From NCBI GenBank assembly GCA_964501785.1, contig CAZCUD010000007.1, forward strand, positions 1 through 64,000: 64,000 bases of DNA, read 5' to 3'. Positions 1 to 7,007 of the stretch are shown here, piece after piece. The notes below the pieces were generated by a model, which saw nothing but the letters and a program-made list of their open reading frames with translations, had not been told where the DNA came from and did no database searches. How positions within the stretch are numbered: the first letter of the stretch is position 1; every line of letters begins with the position of its first letter. The DNA is from DATBSK01 sp964501785. GTDB taxonomy: Bacteria; Actinomycetota; Acidimicrobiia; IMCC26256; PALSA-555. A program made the translations under genes and the position numbers.

Positions 1-69
1 GGTCTTCTTCGCGGGCGACTTCTTCGCAGCCGTCTTCTTCGTGGAGGGCTTGCGAGCGGCGCTTGCCAC
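1..69 (-). CDS. Partial lysine/alanine-rich protein, N-terminus only
   Basis: The first 23 codons of a gene that runs off the left edge, read leftward from a GTG at 69. They give a basic low-complexity start with KKTAAKK and SPAKKT motifs, as seen in the tails of actinobacterial histone-like or other nucleic-acid-binding proteins. No folded domain is visible, so function cannot be assigned. A weak CAGGAT hexamer lies 6 nt upstream of the GTG, matching the leaderless start pattern used elsewhere in the window. Confidence 0.5.
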   Translation of the reverse strand, partial: MASAARKPSTKKTAAKKSPAKKT

Positions 70-145
70 GGGTCGATCCTGACATGGGGACTGCTCTGGG
101 GCGGAGCAATCGGGCGGAGATCGGGGCGGCGTCTCCTCGGCGCAT

Positions 146-163
146 CGGGTCTGCCGAGACCCG
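146..163. repeat. Inverted repeat in the 1-69/346 divergent gap
   Basis: Perfect 7-bp arms CGGGTCT and AGACCCG with a 4-nt spacer, alone in the 276-bp gap between two divergent genes. It could be an operator or a short hairpin. Nothing else is recognisable in this gap apart from the promoter at 332. Confidence 0.35.
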
Positions 164-331
164 TCGGGACCCGGTGGCGCGGCCGTCAGCGCCTGCAGGC
201 CCGTGCCCGCCGAGCTCAGAGGGCGCGGGACGCTGCGCGCCGAGCGGTTCGGGTGCCCATCGCGGGCAGCACCATCCGGGCCTCGGGCGGCCGGGTCGTG
301 GTGGCCCTCCGGCGGGTGCGCCCACGCTCGG

Positions 332-337
332 TACGCT
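332..337 (+). promoter_or_regulatory. Leaderless -10 element of the PhyH gene
   Basis: TACGCT ending 8 nt before the GTG at 346, with no Shine-Dalgarno sequence between them. It fits the recurring TAnnnT-N6-9-start pattern of the window and supports the GTG over the in-frame upstream start at 253. Confidence 0.6.
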
Positions 338-345
338 CTCCGCGC

Positions 346-1188
346 GTGTTGAGCGAAGCACAGCGCGCGCAGTACCGGCGTGACGGCTGGCTCACGGTGC
401 CAGGTCTCGTCGACGACGGCTGGCTCGCCCGCCTGCGCGCCGTGACGGCCGAGTTCGTCGATGCGAGTCGAGCGCTCACGGAGTCGAACGTGCTCTACGA
501 CCTCGATACCGGCCACTCGGCCGACGAGCCGCGGCTGCGCCGACTCAGCTCACCGACCGACCTGCACGACACGTACTGGCAGTTCGCGTCGGACTCGGTG
601 ATCACCGACGTCGTCGTCGACCTGATCGGACCGGACGTGAAGTTCCACCACTCGAAGCTGAACTTCAAGGCACCGCGTGGCGGGGAGGAGGTCAAGTGGC
701 ACCAGGACATCCAGTTCTGGCCCCACACCAACTACGACCTCCTGACCGTCGGCGTCTTCCTGGAGGACGTCGAGCCGGGGATGGGTGAGGTCGGCTTCGT
801 CCCAGGGAGCCACGATGCCGACCTGTACGACCTCTACGACGGGGACACCTGGGTCGGTGCGCTGTCGGACGAGGACGTCGCGCGGGCGGGTGTCGACGCC
901 GCCGTGTACCCGACCGGCCCCGCCGGCAGCATCACCGTCCACCACTGCCGCACCGTGCACGGCTCGGCGCCGAACCGTTCGGACCGTCCGCGGCCGCTGC
1001 TGCTCCAGACCTACGCCGCCGCCGACGCGTTCTCGTACACCGACCTCGTGCACCAGTCGCCCCACGGCGAAGAGCTCATCCGTGGCACTCCGCCGCGATG
1101 GGCTCGTCATGACCCGCGGCCGTGCCTCGTGCCGCCGAACGCGCCGTATCGCCCGATCTTCGCCGTGCAGCAGCGAGAAGCGCGCTGA
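346..1188 (+). CDS. Phytanoyl-CoA dioxygenase (PhyH) family protein
   Basis: A 280-residue Fe(II)/2-oxoglutarate-dependent oxygenase. The iron-binding facial triad is readable as H119 and D121 in KWHQD and H205 in TVHGS, followed by a basic segment (R211-R216) of the kind that binds 2-oxoglutarate. Family members hydroxylate acyl-CoAs or small metabolites; the substrate here is not predictable. I chose the GTG at 346 because the double-stranded beta-helix region is complete from there and a TACGCT hexamer precedes it closely; the longer reading from 253 adds an Arg-rich stretch of no apparent value. It ends 7 bp from the convergent P450 gene. Confidence 0.85.
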   Translation: MLSEAQRAQYRRDGWLTVPGLVDDGWLARLRAVTAEFVDASRALTESNVLYDLDTGHSADEPRLRRLSSPTDLHDTYWQFASDSVITDVVVDLIGPDVKFHHSKLNFKAPRGGEEVKWHQDIQFWPHTNYDLLTVGVFLEDVEPGMGEVGFVPGSHDADLYDLYDGDTWVGALSDEDVARAGVDAAVYPTGPAGSITVHHCRTVHGSAPNRSDRPRPLLLQTYAAADAFSYTDLVHQSPHGEELIRGTPPRWARHDPRPCLVPPNAPYRPIFAVQQREAR

Positions 1189-1195
1189 CTGCGCA

Positions 1196-2440
1196 TCAAG
1201 CGGCGGTCAGCCGAATTGGAAGGTTGCGCAACCGACGGATCTGGAGGCTGGGGACGTACTCGGGTGCGTCGGCATCGGGATCGATCTCCACCGTGGAGGT
1301 GTGCGCGAGCAACGACTCGATCGTGATCCGTGCCTCTGCCCGAGCGAGCGGTGCGCCGACGCAGAGGTGGATGCCCCAACCGAACGCGACGTGGGTGCGT
1401 GCCTTCTCGCGGTCGAGGTCGACCCTGTCGGGGTCTTCGAAGGTGCTCGGGTCGCGGTTCGCCGCCGGCCACATCAGCGCGACGTGGGAGCCGCGCGGGA
1501 TCGCGACGCCGCCGAGCTCGGTGTCTTCGGTGACCAGTCGCGGATGGGTCCGGAACGGGGGGTCGTAGCGAAGGGCCTCTTCGACGAACGCGGGTATGGC
1601 GGCCGGCTCGTCGCGGAGGCGGTGTTGCAGGTCGGGATCGCGCGCGAGGAGCATCGTCGCGGTGCCGATGAGGCTCGTCGTCGACTCACCGCCTGCGATC
1701 ACCACGAGGGTCAGCAGGGTCAGGGCCTCCAGCTCGTCGATCTCGCCGCGATCCGCAGCCGCGAAGAGATCGGCCACGAGTGACGCGCGATCCGCACCTG
1801 AGCGCGCGCGCTCGTACGCCTCGGCGACAAAGGCACCTGCTTCTCGGAACGCGATCTGGTCGAGCTCCTCGAGGCGCTCGCGGCTGGCCAGTCCGCCGAT
1901 GCGCTCACCGCTCGCATAGCCGAACTCGAGCATGCGCGGGATGGCCGTGTCGGGAACGCCGAGCAGTCGTGCGATGACCCGCATCGGCAGGAGCTGCGCA
2001 CACGCGCCCATCCATTCGACGCGTCCTCGCTGCACAGCATCGCTGATGAGCGCGTCGGCGAAGGAGCGCATCGCCGGAACGAGCTCCTCGACTGCAGCCG
2101 TCGAGAGGTGCGGTTGCAGGACTCGGCGTTGGCGGCCGTGATCGGGTGGATCCGCGGTCGCGAGCACGTACCGTGCCGTCGCGTCGTCGTCGTCGTCATC
2201 ATCACCGCCGAACATCGACAGGACGAACGGTTCCCCGTCGTCCCCCCTCTGGATGAAGCCCCGGTAGTGGTTCGAGAAGGTGGTGGTGTCGGCGACGACC
2301 TGCTTGATCAGCTCCATGCTCGTCACCAGGTACACACCGCTGTCACCGACCGGCCGCACCGGTTCGGTCGCTCGCAGCTCGGCGAAGTACGGGTGCGGGT
2401 CCGTCACGGTCGCGTCGTCGAACAGCCGCACGCCCTTCAT
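1196..2440 (-). CDS. Cytochrome P450 with a poly-Asp insertion
   Basis: A 414-residue bacterial class I P450 mono-oxygenase. Visible hallmarks are the I-helix oxygen-binding segment AGGEST, the K-helix ExxR motif in EEALRYDPP, and the heme-cysteine loop FGWGIHLCVGAP. It needs an external ferredoxin/reductase; none is adjacent, and the nearest ferredoxin in the window is at 57.4 kb. Odd feature: seven consecutive Asp residues (DNA 2178-2202, a GAC/GAT run) in the N-terminal third, probably a surface loop. The ATG at 2440 has a GGAAGGGAG stretch about 11 nt upstream. Substrate unknown. Confidence 0.9.
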   Translation of the reverse strand: MKGVRLFDDATVTDPHPYFAELRATEPVRPVGDSGVYLVTSMELIKQVVADTTTFSNHYRGFIQRGDDGEPFVLSMFGGDDDDDDDATARYVLATADPPDHGRQRRVLQPHLSTAAVEELVPAMRSFADALISDAVQRGRVEWMGACAQLLPMRVIARLLGVPDTAIPRMLEFGYASGERIGGLASRERLEELDQIAFREAGAFVAEAYERARSGADRASLVADLFAAADRGEIDELEALTLLTLVVIAGGESTTSLIGTATMLLARDPDLQHRLRDEPAAIPAFVEEALRYDPPFRTHPRLVTEDTELGGVAIPRGSHVALMWPAANRDPSTFEDPDRVDLDREKARTHVAFGWGIHLCVGAPLARAEARITIESLLAHTSTVEIDPDADAPEYVPSLQIRRLRNLPIRLTAA

Positions 2441-2479
2441 GATGGTCCGGGCTCCCTTCCGCTACCGCCTGCACTGTCG

Positions 2480-2555
2480 TGGCGCCCCCGGCAGGATTCG
2501 AACCTGCGACGCACGGTTTAGGAAACCGACGCTCTATCCCCTGAGCTACGGGGGC
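2480..2555 (-). tRNA. tRNA-Arg, anticodon CCT
   Basis: A 76-nt cloverleaf read right to left from G2555. The acceptor stem is GCCCCCG pairing with CGGGGGC, the T-arm is GGTTCGAATCC, and the anticodon loop TTCCTAA has CCT as anticodon, reading the codon AGG. The discriminator is G and the 3' CCA is encoded (2482-2480). The anticodon stem has one T-T mismatch at its outer pair. It sits 39 nt upstream of the P450 start on the same strand. Confidence 0.95.
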
Positions 2556-2616
2556 GGGGTGGGCCGTTGGGCCGGAGCGTTGGCACCCAGGATACGGGGC
2601 CGGGTAGGACTCCCTC

Positions 2617-3267
2617 GTGGCGAAGCGGCTGAGCGAGCGGTACAGGCGGGACGACAACGAGTTCGACCGGGCGATCGCGTTCATCGACGCGACGTTCGCC
2701 GTCGCCCTCACCCTGCTGGTCACCACGCTCGACTTCGGGTCGGATCCGAAGACGTGGGACAGCTTCGACCACTTCTACGACGCGGTCGGCGGCCAGATCG
2801 TCGCCTTCGCGATCAGCTTCATCGTCATCGCGTCGTACTGGCTGGCCCACTACCAGCTCTTCGCGAACTTCAAGTCGATCGACATCACGGTGATCGTGGC
2901 GAACCTCGGGCTGCTCGCCGCCATCGTGCTGCTGCCGTTCACGAGCGAGGCCGCGGGCGATCCGGCGATCGATCATCTCGCGATCCCCACCGTGCTGCTC
3001 GCGCTCGACGTCGCGGCGGTGTCGGCGACGTTCACGCTCGTGTACGTGCTCGCCCGCAAGCACGGACTGCTGCGCAACGACCCGAGCCAGGGCACCTACC
3101 GGTTCACGGTGCTCACGATGCTGGCGCCGGCGCTCGTGTTCGCGCTGTCGGTGCCGATCGCGGTGTGGAGCGACCCCGCCGACGCTCGTCTCTTCTGGAT
3201 CGTGCTCGTGATCGTGAACCCCATGATCGGCATTGCCGCCAACCACGCGGCGAAGCGGAAGGCCTGA
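2617..3267 (+). CDS. TMEM175/DUF1211-family membrane protein (potassium channel-like)
   Basis: A 216-residue integral membrane protein with about five to six hydrophobic segments. The first helix carries the family signature as RAIAFIDATFAVALTLL, equivalent to the RxxxFSD motif that lines the pore in prokaryotic TMEM175 potassium channels, although Ser is replaced by Ile here. Bacterial members assemble as tetramers conducting K+. The GTG at 2617 lies 6 nt after TAGGAC, a near match to the local -10 pattern. Its stop codon directly abuts the stop of the convergent voltage-gated-type channel gene, so two K+ channel-like genes lie tail to tail. Confidence 0.75.
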   Translation: MAKRLSERYRRDDNEFDRAIAFIDATFAVALTLLVTTLDFGSDPKTWDSFDHFYDAVGGQIVAFAISFIVIASYWLAHYQLFANFKSIDITVIVANLGLLAAIVLLPFTSEAAGDPAIDHLAIPTVLLALDVAAVSATFTLVYVLARKHGLLRNDPSQGTYRFTVLTMLAPALVFALSVPIAVWSDPADARLFWIVLVIVNPMIGIAANHAAKRKA

Positions 3268-3272
3268 TCAGG
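3263..3272. repeat. 10-bp palindrome formed by two abutting stop codons
   Basis: CCTGATCAGG is a perfect palindrome whose central TGA and TCA are the stop codons of the two convergent channel genes. There is no intergenic space, so any transcription terminator must lie inside coding sequence. Confidence 0.5.
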
Positions 3273-4080
3273 GTTCCAGCTCTCGCGAGGTTCGATCCGT
3301 GGGATCCTCGTTCGGCACCTGGAGTGCCGCGACGCGCCGGTTGAGCTCAGCGACCTCGTTGCGCAGCGCCGCGAGCTCGGTGGCCGGGTCGGGTGGTGGA
3401 TCGTCGTCATCGTCTCCACCGCCGGTGTCCTGGATGCGGAGGAACGCGGCGAGGGAACCGGCGAGCGCGCCGAGGAGTGCGAGCCCGCCGAGCATCAGCA
3501 CCGTCGCCACCAGGCGGCCAGCCGCCGTCTCGGGGACCAGGTCGCCGTAGCCGACGGTGGTGATCGTGACGACGCCCCACCACAGGGAGTCCCAGATGTC
3601 CTCGAAACCGTTCTTGTGGTCCTCGACCTGGAGCACGACGATCGAGCACACGATCAGCAGCAGCGCGGCGTAGAGGAACGCTCGTCCGAGACGCTCGAAC
3701 AGGTGCCGGAGCGGGCCGAGGCGCGTGCCGGCGATGAAGAGGCGCGCGACTCGCGCGATGCGGGCGAGCAAGAGGATGTCGGCGTTCTCGAAGCCAGGGA
3801 TGATGTACCAGGGGAAGGTCGCGATCACGACGCCGAGGTCGAACATGCCGATGCCGCGCTTGAGGTACTTCCGCGTGAGCTTGACGTGGATGATCAGGTC
3901 GGCGAGGAACACGAACCACGCGACGAAGTCGATGACGATCAGCACGCCCTCGCGGCGCTCCGCGACCGTGGCGACGATCGGGATCAGCGCGGCGAGGATG
4001 ATCGCCGGGCGGGCGCGCTCGTCCCAACGGGCGAGCTTCTCCCCGGCCTCGGGCGACACCGCGTGCTCGTAGTCGGCCAC
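3268..4080 (-). CDS. Voltage-gated-type potassium channel (6TM, coiled-coil tail)
   Basis: A 270-residue six-helix channel. The selectivity filter TVGYGD is at residues 175-180, preceded by a pore helix; S4 is a short voltage-sensor-like helix (about 103-115) with Arg 107, 110 and 113 spaced every third residue. After S6 comes an acidic linker (DDDDDPPPD) and a heptad-rich segment, ELAALRNEVAELNRRVAALQ, typical of a tetramerising coiled coil. It should form a K+-selective channel in the cytoplasmic membrane. The start is GTG at 4080 with GAGACT 6 nt upstream, a weak leaderless -10. Confidence 0.9.
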   Translation of the reverse strand: MADYEHAVSPEAGEKLARWDERARPAIILAALIPIVATVAERREGVLIVIDFVAWFVFLADLIIHVKLTRKYLKRGIGMFDLGVVIATFPWYIIPGFENADILLLARIARVARLFIAGTRLGPLRHLFERLGRAFLYAALLLIVCSIVVLQVEDHKNGFEDIWDSLWWGVVTITTVGYGDLVPETAAGRLVATVLMLGGLALLGALAGSLAAFLRIQDTGGGDDDDDPPPDPATELAALRNEVAELNRRVAALQVPNEDPTDRTSRELEP

Positions 4081-4106
4081 GCAGCCAGTCTCTCGTGGGC
4101 GCGCGG

Positions 4107-4142
4107 CGAGGTGGTGGAACTACACGAGGTGGTGGAGCTACA
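4107..4142. repeat. 18-bp tandem duplication at the peroxiredoxin 3' end
   Basis: Two adjacent copies of CGAGGTGGTGGARCTACA (4107-4124 and 4125-4142) with one mismatch. The second copy contains the TAG stop of the peroxiredoxin gene, so the end of the gene has been duplicated downstream. Confidence 0.8.
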
Positions 4143-4623
4143 GGTGCGCCAGGACGTTCTCGACGCTGCTCTCCTCGACGCCCGGCTTCGGCTCGACGAA
4201 GAGCTGCTCGACCACACCGTCCTGGAGGACCATCGCGTAGCGCTGGGAGCGCGAGCCCAGCCCGATGCCGGAGCCGTCGAAGACGAGCCCGACCGCCTCG
4301 GTGAACGTGCCGTTGCCGTCGCCGATCATCTGGACCGCGTCGCCGACGTTCTGGCTCTCGGCCCAGGCGTGCATCACGAACGCGTCGTTGACGGCGATGC
4401 ACGCGATCCGGTCGACGCCCTTGGCCTTCACCTCGTCGGCGCGCAGCACGAACCCGGGGAGGTGGAAGTTGGAGCACCCGGGGGTGAACGCGCCCGGCAC
4501 TGCGAACAGCACCACCTTGCCGCTGCCGAGGAGGTCGCCGGTCTTGGCGGGCTTCGGCATGCCGTCGTCGCCGGGGATCGTCACGTCGACGTCGGGGATC
4601 GTGTCGCCAACCTTGATCGTCAT
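4138..4623 (-). CDS. Peroxiredoxin, Prx5 family
   Basis: A 161-residue thiol peroxidase. The hallmark PGAFTPGCSNFH places the peroxidatic Cys at residue 50, and the total length is typical of the Prx5/AhpE-like group. It reduces hydrogen peroxide or organic hydroperoxides in the cytoplasm using thiol reductants. No second conserved Cys is visible, suggesting a one-Cys type or reliance on an external thiol. It is divergent from phosphoglycerate mutase. The ATG at 4623 was chosen because the Prx fold begins immediately (MTIKVGDTIPD). Confidence 0.9.
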   Translation of the reverse strand: MTIKVGDTIPDVDVTIPGDDGMPKPAKTGDLLGSGKVVLFAVPGAFTPGCSNFHLPGFVLRADEVKAKGVDRIACIAVNDAFVMHAWAESQNVGDAVQMIGDGNGTFTEAVGLVFDGSGIGLGSRSQRYAMVLQDGVVEQLFVEPKPGVEESSVENVLAHL

Positions 4624-4699
4624 CGCTGCTCGCTTCGTGTTCGCTGCCGGATGTGGACGTGCTGCGGAGCGCGCACACTACCCGCCGGGGTCGTGGGGA

Positions 4700-4705
4700 T
4701 ACGCT
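4700..4705 (+). promoter_or_regulatory. Leaderless -10 element of gpmA
   Basis: TACGCT, 7 nt before the GTG at 4713. It argues against the in-frame ATG at 4653, which lies upstream of this hexamer. Confidence 0.6.
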
Positions 4706-4712
4706 CCGGAGC

Positions 4713-5465
4713 GTGTCACGTCCCGCGCACACGCTCGTCCTGCTGCGCCACGGTCAGAGCGAGTGGAACCTCGCGAACAAGTTCACGGGCTGGGAGGACG
4801 TCGGTCTGAGCGACCAGGGCCGCGCGGAAGCCGTCGCGGCCGGCGTCGTCATGCGCGACGAGGGCGTGCTGCCCGACGTGCTGCACACCTCGCTGCAGAA
4901 GCGGGCGATCCACACGGCCGAGCTCGCGCTGACCGAGCTCGACCGGTCGTGGATCCCGGTGCGCCGGTCGTGGCGCCTCAACGAGCGCCACTACGGCGCG
5001 CTGCAGGGCCTCGACAAGAAGCAGACGACGGAGCAGCACGGCGCGGACCAGGTCAAGGTGTGGCGGCGTGCGTACGACGTGCCCCCGCCGCCGCTGGACG
5101 AGGCGAAGCGGCGCGCCCAGGCCGACGACCCGCGGTACGCGGACCTGCCACCCGACGTGCTGCCGGCCTCGGAGTGCCTCGCGGACGTCGTCGAGCGGAT
5201 GATGCCGTACTGGGTCGATGACATCGTCCCCGACCTCGAGGCGGGGCGGGTCGTGCTGGTGGCCGCGCACGGCAACTCGCTGCGGGCGCTGGTCAAGCAC
5301 CTCGACGGCATCTCGGATGCCGATATCGTCGAGCTGAACATCCCGACCGGGGTGCCGCTCGTGTACGAGCTCGATCCGCATCTGGGCGTGCTCGACAAGC
5401 GCTACCTCGGCGACCAGGACGCCATCGAGGCCGCCGCAGCCGCGGTGGCCGCCCAGGCCGGGTGA
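4713..5465 (+). CDS. gpmA: 2,3-bisphosphoglycerate-dependent phosphoglycerate mutase
   Basis: A 250-residue glycolytic enzyme interconverting 3- and 2-phosphoglycerate through a phosphohistidine. The signature LLRHGQSEWN carries the phosphorylated His at residue 13, followed by the FTGW segment; the second catalytic His is in AAHGNSLRALVKHL near residue 190. Length and the GIPTGVPLVYEL-type ending (here NIPTGVPLVYEL) match GpmA. The GTG at 4713 gives the expected short N-terminus; the longer ATG reading adds 20 residues unlike the family. Confidence 0.95.
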   Translation: MSRPAHTLVLLRHGQSEWNLANKFTGWEDVGLSDQGRAEAVAAGVVMRDEGVLPDVLHTSLQKRAIHTAELALTELDRSWIPVRRSWRLNERHYGALQGLDKKQTTEQHGADQVKVWRRAYDVPPPPLDEAKRRAQADDPRYADLPPDVLPASECLADVVERMMPYWVDDIVPDLEAGRVVLVAAHGNSLRALVKHLDGISDADIVELNIPTGVPLVYELDPHLGVLDKRYLGDQDAIEAAAAAVAAQAG

Positions 5466-5502
5466 CGGCCGAACGACGCGAGTCGAGCAGGAGGGACCGA
5501 CC

Positions 5503-5961
5503 ATGACGATGACCGAGGCGGCGCCGCTGGCCGTCCACATCGGGGCCGACGACCTGCCGTTCGTCGACATCGGCGACGGCAACAAGCTCAAGGTCGTGCA
5601 GGTGCGCGAGCGCGAAGGCCTCTGGATCGTGCAGAACATCTTCCAGGCGGGCTTCGAGGTGCAGAAGCACCGGCACACGGGTCCGGTCTGGGGCTACACG
5701 ATCTCGGGCGCGTGGAAGTACAAGGAGTACGACTACGTGAACCGGGCCGGGTCGTTCCTCTACGAGCCTGCCGGCTCGGTCCACACGCTCCAGTGCATCG
5801 AGGACGACACGAACGTGTGGTTCCACATGTACGGCGCGAACCTCAACCTCGACGCCGAGGGCAACGTCGAGAGCGTCGCCGACGGCGCCGGCACGCTCGC
5901 CGCGTACTACATGCTCGCCGAGGCCGAGGGCCTGCCCCGCCCCAACGTCCTCGTCGACTGA
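5503..5961 (+). CDS. Cupin-domain dioxygenase-like protein
   Basis: A 152-residue single-domain cupin resembling the 2,4'-dihydroxyacetophenone dioxygenase (ChrR-like cupin) family. Metal ligands are probably H56 and H58 in KHRHTG and H94 in GSVHTL; the usual motif-1 Glu is not in its normal place. It could be a small metal-dependent oxygenase or a sensor-type cupin; the substrate is unknown. A strong Shine-Dalgarno sequence AGGAGGG (5489-5495) sits 7 nt before the ATG, in contrast to the leaderless genes around it. Confidence 0.75.
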   Translation: MTMTEAAPLAVHIGADDLPFVDIGDGNKLKVVQVREREGLWIVQNIFQAGFEVQKHRHTGPVWGYTISGAWKYKEYDYVNRAGSFLYEPAGSVHTLQCIEDDTNVWFHMYGANLNLDAEGNVESVADGAGTLAAYYMLAEAEGLPRPNVLVD

Positions 5962-5966
5962 GCCAC

Positions 5967-6034
5967 GCCTCCGACCGTTTTGGCGTCAGCACACCAGTCT
6001 GAGCCGGGTCTGCTGACGCTAGAAGGCTGGAGGC
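5967..6034. repeat. Large imperfect palindrome, family copy 1
   Basis: The left arm starts GCCTCC and contains TTTTGGCGTCAGCA; the right arm contains TGCTGACGC and ends GGAGGC. About 25-nt arms pair with a few mismatches, filling nearly the whole gap between the cupin and the MBL-fold gene. It shares the GGCGTCAG / CTGACGC core with the palindrome at 6883-6942. Confidence 0.7.
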
Positions 6035-6041
6035 GGGGCTG

Positions 6042-6875
6042 ATGGAGGTCGTCACGCTGGGGACGGGGTCGCCGATCCCCGATGCGAACCGGGCGGGATC
6101 GGCGATCCTCGTGCGCGCCGCCGGCCGCACGCTGCTGGTCGACTGCGGGCGCGGGGTCGTGATTCGCCTCGCTGCGGCCGGCGTCTTCCCGCCGATGCTC
6201 GACCGCCTGTTCCTGACGCACCTCCACAGCGACCACATCACCGACCTCAACGACGTGATCACCACGCGTTGGGTGATGTCGCCGGTCGAGAACCCGCTGC
6301 CCGTGACCGGTCCGCCCGGCACGGCGCGGGTCGTCGAGCGGACGATCCACATGCTCGCCGACGACGTGCAGTACCGGCTCGGCCACCACGACGACCTGTC
6401 GTGGGCGCCGGCGTGCGAGACGACCGAGGTGACCGAGGGCGTGGCGTGGGAGGCCGAGTCGGAGGCGGGCGACGTCCGCGTGGTCGCGGCACCGACCGAC
6501 CACCGTCCCGTCCACCCGACCGTCGGCTACCGCATCGAGGCTGAGGGAAAGGTCCTGGCGCTCGCGGGCGACACCGTGCCGTGCGAGGGCCTTGCGCAGC
6601 TGTGCGCCGGCGCCGACGTGTACGTGCAGACCGTCGTGCGCCCCGACCTGGTGCAGGCGGTGCCGAACCCGCGATTCAACGACATCCTCGACTACCACTC
6701 GTCGTGCGAGGACGCCGGTCGCACCGCCGCCGAGGCGGGCGTCGGCATGCTCGTGCTGACCCACCCGGTGCCGCCGCCCGGCCCCGGCTCCGAGGACGAG
6801 TGGATCGCCCAGGCCGCCGCCCACTTCTCCGGCGACATCGTCCTCGCGCACGACCTCTGGTCCCACACCCTTTGA
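6042..6875 (+). CDS. Metallo-beta-lactamase-fold hydrolase, RNase Z-like
   Basis: A 277-residue MBL-fold protein. It opens with VTLGTGSPIPD, as in RNase Z and arylsulfatase-like members, and has the zinc-binding HLHSDH at residues 60-65; later metal ligands are likely the Asp in LAGDTVPCEG, H in DYHSS and H in LTHPVPP. Too divergent to name as a tRNA 3' nuclease; it may be a lactonase or phosphodiesterase. Both flanks are occupied by large palindromes of one family, so the gene looks bracketed by this repeat. Confidence 0.8.
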   Translation: MEVVTLGTGSPIPDANRAGSAILVRAAGRTLLVDCGRGVVIRLAAAGVFPPMLDRLFLTHLHSDHITDLNDVITTRWVMSPVENPLPVTGPPGTARVVERTIHMLADDVQYRLGHHDDLSWAPACETTEVTEGVAWEAESEAGDVRVVAAPTDHRPVHPTVGYRIEAEGKVLALAGDTVPCEGLAQLCAGADVYVQTVVRPDLVQAVPNPRFNDILDYHSSCEDAGRTAAEAGVGMLVLTHPVPPPGPGSEDEWIAQAAAHFSGDIVLAHDLWSHTL

Positions 6876-6882
6876 CGCGCGC

Positions 6883-6942
6883 CCACCGTTCTGGCGTCAG
6901 GAGACCCGGCTGACGCGGGTCTGCTGACGCCGAAAACGGTGG
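6883..6942. repeat. Large palindrome, family copy 2
   Basis: A nearly perfect 60-nt hairpin: CCACCGTT...GGCGTCAG...AGACCCG on the left pairs with CGGGTCT...CTGACGCC...AACGGTGG on the right around a GCTGACG centre. It lies between convergent genes and could serve as a bidirectional terminator, but the shared core with copy 1 suggests a dispersed repeat. Confidence 0.75.
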
Positions 6943-6945
6943 GGG

Positions 6946-6994
6946 GCTTTGGCGTCGTTCGACCGCGCTGGGCGCGGTGACGTGACGCCGAAGC
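6946..6994. repeat. Palindrome, diverged family copy 3
   Basis: The left arm GCTTTGGCGTC..ACCGCG pairs with CGCGGT..GACGCCGAAGC on the right around CTGGG. It follows copy 2 immediately and shares its GGCGTC arms but not the inner AGACCC stem. Confidence 0.6.
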
Positions 6995-7007
6995 GGTGGG
7001 GCGGTAC

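Noticed and set aside
2480..2555. tRNA-Arg as an integration site of a mobile element
   Set aside because: No integrase, no repeated tRNA 3' end and no phage or conjugation genes nearby.
4653..4712. Upstream ATG start for phosphoglycerate mutase
   Set aside because: It precedes the -10 hexamer and adds 20 Arg-rich residues unlike the family.
6042..6875. Naming the MBL-fold gene as RNase Z (rnz)
   Set aside because: The fold and HLHSDH are clear, but the tRNA-binding exosite is not recognisable and the family is functionally broad.
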